DNA of 64,000 bases, taken from positions 64,802-128,801 of the forward strand of contig NZ_CADDWI010000012.1 of assembly GCF_902809845.1 (NCBI RefSeq). Direction: 5' to 3'. Below, one piece after another: positions 30,234 to 40,098 of the stretch (positions within the stretch are counted from its first letter, which is position 1; every line of letters starts with the position of its first letter). Both the position numbers and the translations under genes were made by a program. A model generated the notes under the pieces. It was not told the DNA's origin and searched no databases. It was given only the letters and a program-made list of their open reading frames with translations. This stretch comes from Chelativorans sp. Marseille-P2723. Its GTDB lineage: Bacteria; Pseudomonadota; Alphaproteobacteria; Rhizobiales; Rhizobiaceae.

Positions 30234-32039
30234 ATGGCGGAAGGAAAAGCCGCACCGGAGGCCGGTTCGCACCGCTCGCTGGACCCCTTGCGGCAGCTTC
30301 TGCCCTATATCATTCGCTATCGCGGCCTGACGGCGGGGACCGTGCTCTTCCTGCTCATCGCCGCGCTAGCGGCGCTGGCTCTGCCTCTTGCCGTACGGCG
30401 GATGATCGACCACGGTTTTTCCGGGGCGGACGGCGCATTCATCGCCAACTACTTCGCGATGCTTCTCATCGTGGCTGCAATTCTGGCGCTTGCATCCGCT
30501 CTTCGCTACTACTTCGTCGTCACCCTGAGCGAACGTGTGGTTGCGGATTTGCGGCGGGACGTCTTTTCGCACGTGATGCGGCTTTCGCCCGCGTTTTTTG
30601 ACCAGGCACAATCAGGCGAGATCGTCTCGCGCCTCGCTGCGGATGCGACCCAGATAAAGTCTGCCATTGGAGCCACTGCCTCCGTTGCTCTTCGCAACAT
30701 CATCATGGGAGCGGGCGCTGTCGTGATGATGGTCGTGACCAGCCAACGTCTTTCGTTGCTGGTGCTTGTTGCCATTCCAGTCATTGTCCTGCCACTCATG
30801 GCATTTGGCCGGTCGGTGCGGCGGCGTGCGCGCCTTGCGCAGGATGAGCTCGCCCAGGCTACGGCCTTCGCCGGAGAACAGATCAGTGCCGTGCGGGTGC
30901 TGCAAGCATTCACCTATGAGAAAACCGTGATAAGCCGCTTTGCAGCAGCAGTCGATGCGGCATTCGTGGCAGCCAAAGCCTCTATCGCCGCGCGTGCCGT
31001 CCTGACCTTTGTGGCGATCTTCACCACCTTCGCCTCGATGGTGGTCATGCTTTGGGTAGGCTCCCGCGACGTGCTGACCGGCGCGATGACAGTGGGCACG
31101 CTGGGTCAGTTCCTGCTTTATGCGGTACTTGCCGCCGGCGCCATCGGCGCGCTTTCGGAAGTCTGGGGCGAACTCTCGCAGGCGGCCGGTGCCGCCGAAC
31201 GGATGAGCGAGCTTCTGGCTGAAGAACCCGCCATTACAACCTCGTCTCATCCGATCGCCCTTCCCTCACCGCCGCAAGGCAATGTCGAATTCCGCAACGT
31301 TCACTTTGCATATCCGTCCCGTCCGCAGCAAACTGCCCTCCGCGGCCTTTCCTTCCACGTCGCAGCGGGCGAAACCGTCGCCATCGTCGGTCCATCGGGA
31401 GCAGGCAAGAGCACGATTTTTTCGCTCATCTTGCGCTATTACGACACTGATGAAGGCTCCATACTCATCGACGGCATCGATCTTCGCCAGGCCGATCCTA
31501 AAGCCGTGCGAGAACGGATCGCAATTGTGCCGCAGGATGTGACGGTCTTCGCAACGACCATCTTCGAAAATATCGCCTTTGGCCGCCCCGGCGCCACGCG
31601 CGAAGAGATCGAGGCTGCGGCCAAAGCGGCACTTGCCCATGACTTCATCATGGCTCTCGGCCAAGGCTATGACACCCAGGTGGGCGAGCGCGGGGTGACA
31701 CTTTCCGGTGGTCAGCGCCAGCGCATTGCGATCGCCCGCGCCATCCTTCGCGATGCACCGATCCTGCTTCTCGACGAAGCCACATCCTCGCTTGATGCCG
31801 AAAGCGAGACGTTTGTGCAAACCGCCCTTGAAAGGCTTATGGCCGGACGCTCGACCATCGTCGTCGCACACCGGCTTGCCACCATCCTCAAGGCAGACCG
31901 TATCCTGGTCATGGACGAAGGCAGGATCGTGGAGGAGGGAAATCACACCGAGCTCGTGGCACGGGGCGGCATCTATGCGCGGCTTGCAAGCCTCCAGTTC
32001 GACAATGATCCCGAGGCATTCCGGGGCGCGGCAGAATAG
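30234..32039 (+). CDS. ABC exporter (fused membrane and ATPase domains)
   Basis: About 601-residue half-transporter: six membrane segments (residues about 25-310), then a nucleotide-binding domain with Walker A GPSGAGKST at 386-394, signature LSGGQRQR at 490-497 and Walker B ILLLDEATSSLD. It is of the MsbA/lipid- or drug-exporter class and would act as a homodimer. Start at 30234 has GGAAGGAAA upstream; ATG 30201, preceded by GGGGA, is the alternative. The substrate is unknown. Confidence 0.9.
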   Translation: MAEGKAAPEAGSHRSLDPLRQLLPYIIRYRGLTAGTVLFLLIAALAALALPLAVRRMIDHGFSGADGAFIANYFAMLLIVAAILALASALRYYFVVTLSERVVADLRRDVFSHVMRLSPAFFDQAQSGEIVSRLAADATQIKSAIGATASVALRNIIMGAGAVVMMVVTSQRLSLLVLVAIPVIVLPLMAFGRSVRRRARLAQDELAQATAFAGEQISAVRVLQAFTYEKTVISRFAAAVDAAFVAAKASIAARAVLTFVAIFTTFASMVVMLWVGSRDVLTGAMTVGTLGQFLLYAVLAAGAIGALSEVWGELSQAAGAAERMSELLAEEPAITTSSHPIALPSPPQGNVEFRNVHFAYPSRPQQTALRGLSFHVAAGETVAIVGPSGAGKSTIFSLILRYYDTDEGSILIDGIDLRQADPKAVRERIAIVPQDVTVFATTIFENIAFGRPGATREEIEAAAKAALAHDFIMALGQGYDTQVGERGVTLSGGQRQRIAIARAILRDAPILLLDEATSSLDAESETFVQTALERLMAGRSTIVVAHRLATILKADRILVMDEGRIVEEGNHTELVARGGIYARLASLQFDNDPEAFRGAAE

Positions 32040-32090
32040 CCGGCGTAGTTCCAGCTTGCTTGAAAGCGTATTTAGGAATATTGTCCTAGC

Positions 32091-32540
32091 ATGCTGCTTC
32101 GCTCCCGATTCAATGTGCTTTGTGCCGCCTGTTCTGGAATCCTCGCGATAGCGTCGCCAGCTTGCGGGAAGGAAATGCTGCCCGGTCCCGTTGAGGCGCA
32201 GGTGCTTCGCGTCATCGACGGCGACACTTTTGTTGCAGAGGCACGGGTTTGGCCCGGGCAGACGATCACTGTGAGCGTGCGCATCCGGGGCGTGGATGCT
32301 CCGGAACTGCGCAGCCGCTGCGCGAGGGAAAAGGCAGCGGGCGCGAAGGCCCGGGCAGAGCTGGAACAGATGATCGGGGGAGCGACGGTCAGGATCTACA
32401 ATGTCAGCGGCGACAAGTATTTCGGCCGCGTGCTTGCGGATGTAGTAACCGCAGAGGACGACGCCGTTGCCGACCATTTGCTGGAGCGGGCATTGGCTCG
32501 TCCCTATTCAGGCGGACGCCGGATAAGCTTCTGCGGCTGA
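32091..32540 (+). CDS. Secreted thermonuclease-family (SNase) protein
   Basis: 149 residues with an N-terminal signal peptide (cleavage near residue 25-27) and a staphylococcal-nuclease domain: VLRVIDGDTFVAEA with the metal-binding Asp, IRGVDAPELR with the catalytic Arg, and DKYFGRVLADV. Many alphaproteobacteria carry such short periplasmic SNases. It starts 51 bases after the ABC exporter. Confidence 0.85.
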   Translation: MLLRSRFNVLCAACSGILAIASPACGKEMLPGPVEAQVLRVIDGDTFVAEARVWPGQTITVSVRIRGVDAPELRSRCAREKAAGAKARAELEQMIGGATVRIYNVSGDKYFGRVLADVVTAEDDAVADHLLERALARPYSGGRRISFCG

Positions 32541-32680
32541 CACTGTGCTGCAGCCACCGTTTGCGGTGCATTCAGCTGGAGCACCAAGATCATCTCAGAA
32601 TGTCGGAAACGTGAAATGATCTGACTTCGTTTCGTCGCCAATTATGGTCGGAAAACGCGATCCACAGTTCTGGAACTGCG

Positions 32681-33013
32681 TCAGTGAACGCTGGTCTTGG
32701 ACAGGAGGTGGAGAACCAGAACCCCCGCTACGATGAGCCCCATTCCGATGAAGCCGGCAACATCCGGACGCTGGCCGTAGACGAACCAGGCCGCAACGGC
32801 GATCAGTATAATTCCTCCCCCTGCCCAGATTGCGTAAGCAACTCCCACCGGTATCCGGTCTAGAACTTGTGACAGCAGGAAAAACGCCAACGCATAGGAA
32901 AGAATGACCACGGCCGAAGGACCGAGCCTGGTAAAGCCCGCAGAGGCTTTCATTGCAGTCGTGCCAACGACCTCGAAAATAATTGCGAGAGCAAGGATGG
33001 CATAAGCAGGCAT
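32681..33013 (-). CDS. Small multidrug resistance (SMR) transporter
   Basis: 110 residues, four membrane segments. The essential proton/drug-binding Glu is in ALAIIFEVVGTTAMK (about residue 14), and WAGGGIILIAV is the conserved third helix region, closest to the EmrE/QacE branch rather than the guanidinium (Gdx/SugE) branch by eye. It would act as an antiparallel dimer exporting cationic compounds. It is a single gene with no partner. Confidence 0.92.
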   Translation of the reverse strand: MPAYAILALAIIFEVVGTTAMKASAGFTRLGPSAVVILSYALAFFLLSQVLDRIPVGVAYAIWAGGGIILIAVAAWFVYGQRPDVAGFIGMGLIVAGVLVLHLLSKTSVH

Positions 33014-33136
33014 AAGAAAAACCCCCGCAGCTGGAGGCGATTAGTGATCATAAATACGGTGGGTTCTTCGTGCAAAATTTTCGTGACTGCACAAGAAAAC
33101 CAGCGCCTTGTGCAGCATGCAAGCATGAACGTCCCC

Positions 33137-33826
33137 TTATTCCTCGCCGTTGTCCTTAGACCTGAGCGAGGACAGCTTGGCGAAGACCGCGTCGGCGTCG
33201 AGTTCCTTCTCTTCCGGCTCCTCCTGTACGGCCTCCTCGACCGGAAGCTTCTCCGTCTCGGATGCCGGCAACAGCGTATCGCCTACCGGCGGAGGCGGCG
33301 GTGCATGGCGGGCCGCGCGGGATACTTCAAGATCCAGATCAATCTGGGAGCAGAGGCCAAGCGTCACCGGGTCCATCGGCACAAGATTGGCCGAGTTCCA
33401 GTGAGTACGGTTGCGGATCTGTTCGATGGTGGACTTGGTCGTGCCTACCAGCCGGGAAATCTGCGCATCCTTCAACTCGGGATGGTTGCGAAGGAGCCAG
33501 AGAATTGCGTTGGGCCGATCCTGCCGCTTTGAAAGCGGCGTATAGCGTGGTCCCTTGCGCTTTGCCTCGGGCACGCGCACCTTGGGCTCGGACAGTTTCA
33601 GCCGATAATCGGGATTGGCCTCGCCCCGGGCAATCTCGTCCCGGGTGAGCTGGCCGGTCATCACCGGGTCCATGCCCTTGATGCCCTGCGCCGAATCGCC
33701 ATCGGCAATGGCTCTTACCTCCAGCGGGTGGAGCTTGCAGAACTCAGCGATCTGATCGAAGGACAGCGCTGTATTGTCCACCAGCCAGACGGCGGTTGCC
33801 TTCGGCATGAGAAGCTTGTTGGCCAT
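33137..33826 (-). CDS. trcR: TrcR-family (DUF1013) cell-cycle transcriptional regulator
   Basis: 229 residues. The start at 33826 (MANKLLMPKATAVWLVDNT) is the conserved one; upstream frame to 34204 is discarded. The N-terminal 160 residues are the DUF1013 domain with HTH-like segments (LSFDQIAEFCKLHPLEVRAIADG; AQISRLVGTTKSTIEQIRNRTHW), followed by an acidic, Pro-rich tail. The family is nearly restricted to alphaproteobacteria and tied to cell-cycle transcription. Confidence 0.9.
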   Translation of the reverse strand: MANKLLMPKATAVWLVDNTALSFDQIAEFCKLHPLEVRAIADGDSAQGIKGMDPVMTGQLTRDEIARGEANPDYRLKLSEPKVRVPEAKRKGPRYTPLSKRQDRPNAILWLLRNHPELKDAQISRLVGTTKSTIEQIRNRTHWNSANLVPMDPVTLGLCSQIDLDLEVSRAARHAPPPPPVGDTLLPASETEKLPVEEAVQEEPEEKELDADAVFAKLSSLRSKDNGEE

Positions 33827-34094
33827 CGCAAAAATATCCTGTCTTCGCCCGCGTCCCCGTCGCGGGCGGTGGTCAAACCACCGATGTTTGGGAATGCTGG
33901 TTATATAGTTGCATTCCATGGGTGAGGCAAGACAACTGTGCTGTGAATTACGCCACCGCGTGAGGTGCAACCTTGTAGCACCGGCTTCTGAACCCGTCCG
34001 AAAACGCGCTCGACAATCGTGAGCAGGCTCCTTTCCGGGCTGGAACAATCCTTCATGATGGAGGGTTCGGCGGGGAATAAAGAGGGAGCATTCC

Positions 34095-34748
34095 ATGTAC
34101 CGCCGACATCGCAATAACAGCAACGGGAAGGCCATTGCAGCGGCCATGATCGGCGCAGCAGCCGGGTTTGCTGTCCTGATGGCAGCACGCAGCCTCATGC
34201 GCAACGGTCACCTGATGCACCCTGACGATGCGCTGCCAAAGGCATGGCGCGACCGCGGTGGCCACGGCCGTCGCCGGCAGCGGGCTATCGTCGGCCGCAC
34301 CATCACTGTCAACCGCCCACGCGACCAGGTCTACGCTCATTGGCGCGACTTCTCTATTTTTCCGAACTTCATGGAGAATGTGCGTTCTATCACCACGCTC
34401 GACCAAACGCGCTCACGATGGGTTGTTGAGGGCCCCGCAGGTACCAGCGTCGAGTTCGAGACGCGTATCACCGAAGACCGTCCAGGTGAGGTGATCGCCT
34501 GGGAGACAGACGAGAATGCGGATGTACGCCATAGCGGGCGCGTCTCCTTCCGAGATGCGCCAGGCGGGCGCGGTACGCTCGTGGATGCGCTTATCACCTA
34601 TGAGCCGCCGGGCGGAAGTGTCGGCCGTATGGCAGCGAAGCTCTTCCAGCGCGAACCAGGTACGCAGATCCGTCGTGAGTTGCGCCGTTTCAAGCAGCTT
34701 GTCGAAACAGGCGAGATCGCCTCTGCAGCAGGTCCCAACGCCCGCTAG
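34095..34748 (+). CDS. SRPBCC (START-like) membrane-anchored protein
   Basis: 217 residues: a short basic N-terminus, one membrane segment (about 13-35, AIAAAMIGAAAGFAVLMAA), then a polyketide-cyclase/SRPBCC domain from about 65 (TITVNRPRDQVYAHWRDF, FPNFMENVRSI). Such proteins bind hydrophobic ligands. It is followed after 21 bases by a zinc alcohol dehydrogenase; the pair is seen together in rhizobia and may be stress-induced (inference). Confidence 0.85.
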   Translation: MYRRHRNNSNGKAIAAAMIGAAAGFAVLMAARSLMRNGHLMHPDDALPKAWRDRGGHGRRRQRAIVGRTITVNRPRDQVYAHWRDFSIFPNFMENVRSITTLDQTRSRWVVEGPAGTSVEFETRITEDRPGEVIAWETDENADVRHSGRVSFRDAPGGRGTLVDALITYEPPGGSVGRMAAKLFQREPGTQIRRELRRFKQLVETGEIASAAGPNAR

Positions 34749-34769
34749 GGCTGAAAACGGGAAAACGAT

Positions 34770-35966
34770 ATGCGAGCCATCACCTGGCATGGCAAGAAAG
34801 ACGTTCGGGTCGACACCGTGCCTGATCCGGAGATTGTCAATCCGCGCGATGCGATCATCGAGATCTCTTCGACCGCGATCTGCGGCTCCGATCTGCATCT
34901 TTATGACGGAGTCATTCCCGGCATGCGGACAGGGGACATCCTCGGCCATGAGTTCATGGGCGAGGTGGTCGAGGTAGGGACAGGCAACAAGAAGCTCAGG
35001 AAAGGGCAACGGGTCGTGGTGCCTTTCGTGATCGCCTGCGGCTCCTGCTTCTTCTGCGAGAAGCAGCAATATTCGGCCTGCGACAACTCCAACCCTGCCG
35101 ACAAGGCCGACATCTCCCATGCGGCTTACGGGCATCACATTTCTGGCTTCTTCGGCTATTCGCATTTGACGGGAGGATATGCCGGCGGGCAGGCAGAGTA
35201 TGTGCGCGTACCTTATTCCGACGTCGGCCCGGTCGTCGTTCCCGAGGATTTGGAGGATGAGGAAGCGCTTTTCCTTTCCGATATCCTGCCAACGGGCTGG
35301 ATGGCAGCAGAAAATTGCGAGATCGAGGAAGGCGATACGGTTGCAGTCTGGGGCTGCGGCCCAGTCGGCTTGTTCGCGATCCAAAGCGCGCTTCTCATGG
35401 GCGCTGCACAGGTGATCGCCATAGATCATTATCCGAACAGGCTGGAACTCGCCCGCGGACTCGGCGCGAGAATCGTGAACTACAAGAATACGGATGTCTA
35501 TGAAGCATTGATGGAGATGACCGGAGGCATCGGTCCTGATGCGGCAATCGACGCGGTAGGCATGGAAAGCCATGGTTTCGCCCCGGACAACATATACGAC
35601 TACGCCAAGCAGACGCTCATGTTGCAAAGCGACCGCGCCCACGCTCTGCGCCAGGCGCTCTACGCCGTCCGCAAGGGCGGGCGCGTTTCGGTTCCGGGCG
35701 CTTATGGCGGCTTTGTCGACAAGTTTCCCGTCGGCGCCTTCATGCAGAAGGGGCTGACAATACGAACCGGCCAGACTCACGTGCAGAAATACATACCCCG
35801 ACTCCTCGACATGATCCGCGAGGGCAGGATTGACACGACGTTCCTCATCAGCCATCGCCTTCCACTGGAAGAGGGTCCGGAGGGCTATCGCAAGTTCGCT
35901 TTCGAACAGAACGAGACGACCAAAGTTGTATTGAAGCCAGGCATGACGAGGAGTAACGGCCTGTAA
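34770..35966 (+). CDS. Zinc-dependent alcohol dehydrogenase (formaldehyde-dehydrogenase-like MDR)
   Basis: 398-residue medium-chain dehydrogenase: catalytic zinc ligands in [10 protein letters not shown] and [12 protein letters not shown], a cysteine-rich structural zinc loop ([15 protein letters not shown]), the Rossmann motif [13 protein letters not shown] and ID after it for NAD binding. The long insert between the zinc loop and the Rossmann domain resembles glutathione-independent formaldehyde dehydrogenases. The true substrate is unknown. It forms a unit with the SRPBCC gene and the DUF2905 gene. Confidence 0.9.
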   Translation: MRAITWHGKKDVRVDTVPDPEIVNPRDAIIEISSTAICGSDLHLYDGVIPGMRTGDILGHEFMGEVVEVGTGNKKLRKGQRVVVPFVIACGSCFFCEKQQYSACDNSNPADKADISHAAYGHHISGFFGYSHLTGGYAGGQAEYVRVPYSDVGPVVVPEDLEDEEALFLSDILPTGWMAAENCEIEEGDTVAVWGCGPVGLFAIQSALLMGAAQVIAIDHYPNRLELARGLGARIVNYKNTDVYEALMEMTGGIGPDAAIDAVGMESHGFAPDNIYDYAKQTLMLQSDRAHALRQALYAVRKGGRVSVPGAYGGFVDKFPVGAFMQKGLTIRTGQTHVQKYIPRLLDMIREGRIDTTFLISHRLPLEEGPEGYRKFAFEQNETTKVVLKPGMTRSNGL

Positions 35967-35997
35967 TCAGGGCTTCCCGTCTTCATCGGCGAGCAGC

Positions 35998-36198
35998 ATG
36001 AGCAGAATACTCATCGTTTTTGGAATCATCCTCGTTGCCGTGGGACTCTTCTGGCCCTTCCTGCAAAAGATTGGCCTTGGCCGTCTACCGGGCGACCTCA
36101 CCATAGGGGGCGAGAACTTCCGCGTTTATATCCCCATCACCACCTCGCTGATCGTCAGTGCTGTGCTAAGCCTCATCTTCTGGCTGCTCAGCCGCTGA
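35998..36198 (+). CDS. DUF2905 small membrane protein
   Basis: 66 residues with two membrane segments (LIVFGIILVAVGLFWPFL; TSLIVSAVLSLIFWLL) and the family motif GRLPGDL between them. It starts 31 bases after the dehydrogenase stop. Function is not known. Confidence 0.88.
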   Translation: MSRILIVFGIILVAVGLFWPFLQKIGLGRLPGDLTIGGENFRVYIPITTSLIVSAVLSLIFWLLSR

Positions 36199-36411
36199 GC
36201 GCGGTCTCGTATCCAGTTCTCAAACTGCCCGGAAATTCCCGCAATTTTCATGCTTTTCGCCATCCAAGGCGAAACCATAAGTAGTGCTTTTTCACGAAAG
36301 TCGCGCGCAGCTCTTGCGGCAGACCGGCAAGACTCAATATGTTCGCGCCGCGCCGGCCAGTTTGGTCCGGCGTGAGCGCGGTATTATTGCTCCGTTCTCA
36401 GACCATTTTTT

Positions 36412-36422
36412 TATGATTCATA
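36412..36422. promoter_or_regulatory. Candidate MarR operator before the MarR gene
   Basis: A perfect 11-bp palindrome, TATGATTCATA, lies just before the GGAGG ribosome site of the MarR gene. Its position over or next to a likely -10 region (TATGAT) suggests autorepression, as in other MarR systems. Only the palindrome is seen; the binding is inferred. Confidence 0.35.
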
Positions 36423-36435
36423 TTGGAGGTGTTTG

Positions 36436-36909
36436 GTGGCTTTTCAGCATCATGACCAGCAAGATGCGGCGAGAGAGACGTCAGCCGGCGTCAATCTGGG
36501 TCCCCTCCCCGCATCGGTCTGTTTTGCACTGCGTCGAGCGCAACATATGGTCACAGACGACCTCGTCCGCACTTTGCAGCCCCTTAATTTGCGTCCTACC
36601 TACTTCGCGGTGCTCGTCGTCATCGGGGAGAATCCTGGTCTCAATCAGTCGGAAGTGAGCGCGGCGTTGGGTATCCAGCGCACCAACTTCGTCACGATCA
36701 TCGACCATCTGGAGACGCGCGGTCTTGTCGAGCGGCATCCGTCGAAGGAGGATCGGCGATCCTACGCGCTGCACCTGACTGAGGAAGGTCGCGAGGTCCT
36801 GAACGCGGCGCGGCAATTACAGGCCGAGCATGAACAGCGCCTGACGCAAAAGCTGGGACAGGAAGGCCGCGAGTTGCTGCTGCCTCTGCTTCGCAGGCTC
36901 GCGGCCTGA
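36436..36909 (+). CDS. MarR-family transcriptional regulator
   Basis: 157-residue winged-helix MarR protein: recognition region LNQSEVSAALGIQRTNFVTIIDHLETRGLVER and wing KEDRRSYALHLT. The GTG start at 36436 is chosen for its spacing of six bases from GGAGG; TTG 36433 is too close. A 90-base gap separates it from the NfeD-slipin pair, which it may or may not control. Confidence 0.9.
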   Translation: MAFQHHDQQDAARETSAGVNLGPLPASVCFALRRAQHMVTDDLVRTLQPLNLRPTYFAVLVVIGENPGLNQSEVSAALGIQRTNFVTIIDHLETRGLVERHPSKEDRRSYALHLTEEGREVLNAARQLQAEHEQRLTQKLGQEGRELLLPLLRRLAA

Positions 36910-36999
36910 TCAGCTAGGCACGTTAAGCCGGCTTCTGCGGCCTCAGCGGTAGAGCAAGCTGCTTCTGACTTTTCGCCGGCGAATTGTGGCCTATATCGG

Positions 37000-38457
37000 G
37001 TGTGCATGGAGTTTCGCTTGCAGAGCGTGCAGCACCCTGCTGCTGCGCCAAGGCATGCCCGCCGGTGCGGATGGCTGGCCATATTTGTTGCCGGTCTGTT
37101 TGCACTGACCCTGCCGCTTTCCGGACAACAGCAGGAGCGCGTGATTGTGCTACGGCTCGAAGGCGCCGTGAGCCCTGCTACTGCCGACTATGTAAAACGC
37201 GGCCTTTCCCATGCCGCACAGGTCGGCGTGCCGCTCATCATCCTGAGCATGGACACACCCGGCGGATTGGACAGCTCCATGCGTGAAATCATCAGCGCCA
37301 TTCTTGCCTCCCCCGTGCCGGTGGCTAGCTATGTAGCACCTTCCGGTGCACGAGCGGCAAGCGCGGGTACCTACATCATGTATGCAAGCCACGTTGCTGC
37401 CATGGCGCCGGGCACCAATCTCGGAGCGGCAACGCCCATCGCAATCGGCGGCGGGGGCCTGCCCTTCAGCGCAGACGATGAGGAACCTGCCCCAGGGGAC
37501 AAGGAAGCCAGGGAGAGCGACGGCGAGCGCCGCACTCCCCATAACGCGGCGGAGGCAAAAGCGATCAACGATGCGGTCGCTTATATCAGGGGGCTGGCAG
37601 AGCTGCGGAACCGCAACGCCGACTGGGCGGAGCAGGCCGTGCGGCAGGCCGCGAGCCTCTCTTCCACAGCAGCCCTGCGGGAAGGTGTCGTGGATTTCCT
37701 TGCCACCAACTACGACGAACTCCTCTCGCAAGCCGACGGGCGCGAGGTTCAGGCGGGCGGTCAGACCGTGAGGTTGCAGACAGCAGGATTGCCCTTGCAG
37801 GAGATGGAGCCCGACTGGCGGACCCGGTTTCTGTCGGTCATCACCGATCCGAATGTTGCACTCATTCTGATGATGGTGGGCATTTACGGCCTGCTCTTTG
37901 AGTTTCTCAATCCCGGCGCTCTCGTGCCAGGAACGATCGGGGCGCTGTGCCTGCTAACGGGCCTTTATGCCCTGGCCATCCTGCCGGTCACCTATGCCGG
38001 GGGCGCCTTGATGCTCCTCGGCCTGGGGCTCATCGTTGCCGAAGCCTTCGCTCCCTCCTTCGGCATTCTCGGCACAGTCGGGACACTGGGGCTGATCCTG
38101 GGAGCAACGATTCTCTTCGATACGGAGATTCCCGGCCTGCAGCTCTCCTGGCAAGTGGTCGCGGCGGTCGGACTACTAAGCTTCGTGCTTACCGTTTTGA
38201 TTGTCCGGTTGGCCTGGACTTCGCGGCGAACAAGAGTGGTCACGGGCGACCAGATGCTGATTGGAGCCGCAGGCTCGGTAGACGATTGGAGCGACAGGCA
38301 GGGCTATGTACTGGTCCAGGGCGAGCGTTGGCGGGCTGTCTCTTCCCGCCCCCTTGCGCCCGGCGACCCGGTACGGGTCATCCGCCGGGATGGCCTCATT
38401 TTAGAGGTCACTGCGGAAAACGGAGATAACGTCACCACCAGAGGAACAACGCCATGA
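37000..38457 (+). CDS. nfeD: NfeD-family membrane serine protease
   Basis: About 485 residues: signal/anchor segment (about 25-42), a ClpP-like protease domain ([37 protein letters not shown] with the catalytic Ser; GTNLGAATP), four to five membrane segments (about 285-405), and a C-terminal OB-fold NfeD domain ([18 protein letters not shown]). Start GTG 37000 or ATG 37006. It overlaps the slipin gene by four bases; in archaea the NfeD protease cleaves the tail of its partner stomatin. Confidence 0.93.
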   Translation: MCMEFRLQSVQHPAAAPRHARRCGWLAIFVAGLFALTLPLSGQQQERVIVLRLEGAVSPATADYVKRGLSHAAQVGVPLIILSMDTPGGLDSSMREIISAILASPVPVASYVAPSGARAASAGTYIMYASHVAAMAPGTNLGAATPIAIGGGGLPFSADDEEPAPGDKEARESDGERRTPHNAAEAKAINDAVAYIRGLAELRNRNADWAEQAVRQAASLSSTAALREGVVDFLATNYDELLSQADGREVQAGGQTVRLQTAGLPLQEMEPDWRTRFLSVITDPNVALILMMVGIYGLLFEFLNPGALVPGTIGALCLLTGLYALAILPVTYAGGALMLLGLGLIVAEAFAPSFGILGTVGTLGLILGATILFDTEIPGLQLSWQVVAAVGLLSFVLTVLIVRLAWTSRRTRVVTGDQMLIGAAGSVDDWSDRQGYVLVQGERWRAVSSRPLAPGDPVRVIRRDGLILEVTAENGDNVTTRGTTP

Positions 38458-39224
38458 ATCCCCTCGGCGGCTTCACCTTCTATGCCGTACTCGTCATCCT
38501 TGTCCTCCTCATCGTCGCTCTGGCGATCAAAGTCCTAAGGGAATACGAACGCGGCGTGGTCTTCACCCTCGGCCGCTTCACCGGCGTCAAGGGGCCGGGC
38601 CTCATCCTGCTCGTTCCCATCGTGCAGCAGATGGTTCGCGTCGATCTGCGCACGCTGGTTCTTGACGTGCCAAGCCAGGATGTGATCTCGCGTGACAATG
38701 TCTCCGTGCGTGTCAATGCGGTGATCTATTTCCGGGTTGTCGATCCAGAAAAAGCGACGATCCAGGTAGAGAATTTCATGATGGCGACGAGCCAGCTTGC
38801 ACAAACCACGCTGCGCTCCGTACTCGGCAAGCACGATCTGGACGAGATGCTGGCCGAACGCGACAAGCTCAATGCTGACATCCAGGAGATCCTCGATTTT
38901 CAAACCGATGCCTGGGGCATCAAGGTAGGGAATGTCGAGATCAAACATGTCGATATTGATGAGTCCATGGTCCGCGCGATCGCGCGGCAGGCGGAGGCCG
39001 AGCGGGAAAGGCGCGCCAAGATCATCAATGCGGAGGGCGAGCAGCAGGCTGCGCAGAAGTTGCTGGAGGCAGCCGAGATCCTCGGCCAGCGGCCCGAAGC
39101 CATGCAGCTTCGCTATCTCGGCACGCTCAGTGTCGTGGCGTCGGAGCAGAACTCCACCATCATCTTCCCCTTCCCTATGGAACTTGCCAGCTTGGTGCCG
39201 GGCATGACGAGGGAGAAAGGTTGA
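38454..39224 (+). CDS. Slipin (SPFH/band-7 membrane protein)
   Basis: 256 residues: one N-terminal membrane segment ([19 protein letters not shown]), then the SPFH domain ([35 protein letters not shown]) and a coiled-coil stretch about 175-215 ([17 protein letters not shown]). It overlaps nfeD (ATGA), the classic nfeD-slipin operon forming membrane microdomain scaffolds. Confidence 0.95.
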   Translation: MNPLGGFTFYAVLVILVLLIVALAIKVLREYERGVVFTLGRFTGVKGPGLILLVPIVQQMVRVDLRTLVLDVPSQDVISRDNVSVRVNAVIYFRVVDPEKATIQVENFMMATSQLAQTTLRSVLGKHDLDEMLAERDKLNADIQEILDFQTDAWGIKVGNVEIKHVDIDESMVRAIARQAEAERERRAKIINAEGEQQAAQKLLEAAEILGQRPEAMQLRYLGTLSVVASEQNSTIIFPFPMELASLVPGMTREKG

Positions 39225-39229
39225 GAGCT

Positions 39230-40024
39230 TTACTCCCTCTCACAAAAGGGCATCTTCAGTTCGGCAATCACCGGCAGATGGTCAGAAGCTTTGCGTGCAG
39301 AAGGATTTGTCCAACTCCTGACAAGCATGTCCGCAGGCTGGCTATAGATCCGGTCTAGCTTGAGAAGAGGGCGAAAAGCCGGGAAAGTGCGCAAATGGCT
39401 ACGACCTGGGAAGACGTTATTCAGGGTCTTCTGAACCTCGCCGCCCCATAACCAGTCATTGAAATCGCCAAGCAGAACCGAAGGATAAGATGCTGAACGC
39501 GCAACATCGGCCAGCAGCTTCGCCTGATGACGCCGCTCCCCCAGCTTCAATCCGAGATGCGCAGCGACGACGTGAAGCGGTCCAAAAGGCGTATGAGCAA
39601 CCGCCTCGATAGCCGCTCGGGGCTCTCGTCTGCGGTAGGAGATATCGTGCAGGCGTATATCGGAAAGTGGCCAGCGGCTGATGATCGCGTGCCCGTAATG
39701 GCCATCCGGCGCAGTGACCAGCCGGCTTTCAGCAAGATGGTTTCCGAGCATTTGGCGTAGAAAGGCGAAATCGCCGCTCGCATCTGGAACGTGCTTGCGT
39801 GAGCCAACCTCCTGCAATGCAAGTATGTCAGGCTCCTCGCGGCGGGCTATGTCAACGATACGCGCCAGATCGCGCTTTCCGTCATAGCCCACTGCGCTAT
39901 GGATATTCCATGTCATTACCCGCAGGGTACGAGTCCCTTCAGCGGTTGAGCGCACTTCTGAGGCTATTTCCCTTTCGGAATCATGCATGTTGCTTAACGC
40001 AGAGACCTTGTACTCGTAGTTCAT
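39230..40024 (-). CDS. Endonuclease/exonuclease/phosphatase-family protein
   Basis: 264 residues with the EEP fold motifs MTWNIHSAVG, LALQEVGS, LLGDFNDWL and SDHLPVIAEL, giving the metal and catalytic His/Asp positions. In rhizobia it is found next to YbhN and phospholipase D genes, as here, which suggests action on lipid- or inositol-like phosphates rather than DNA (inference). An in-frame ATG 36 bases inside may be used instead. Confidence 0.88.
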   Translation of the reverse strand: MNYEYKVSALSNMHDSEREIASEVRSTAEGTRTLRVMTWNIHSAVGYDGKRDLARIVDIARREEPDILALQEVGSRKHVPDASGDFAFLRQMLGNHLAESRLVTAPDGHYGHAIISRWPLSDIRLHDISYRRREPRAAIEAVAHTPFGPLHVVAAHLGLKLGERRHQAKLLADVARSASYPSVLLGDFNDWLWGGEVQKTLNNVFPGRSHLRTFPAFRPLLKLDRIYSQPADMLVRSWTNPSARKASDHLPVIAELKMPFCERE

Positions 40025-40098
40025 TTTCAGAATTTCTTCCGGCGGATCAGAAGTTCAGTTCGTGCGTTGTCATCCACATTGAGGCGGAGAACGCGTTC

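Noticed and set aside
31266-32477. 403-codon minus-strand frame opposite the ABC exporter and nuclease
   Set aside because: It spans two real genes on the other strand and has shadow-like composition.
39799-40098. N-terminal extension of the YbhN-like gene
   Set aside because: The region is antisense to the EEP gene and has no membrane-protein character; the first credible start is TTG 40099.
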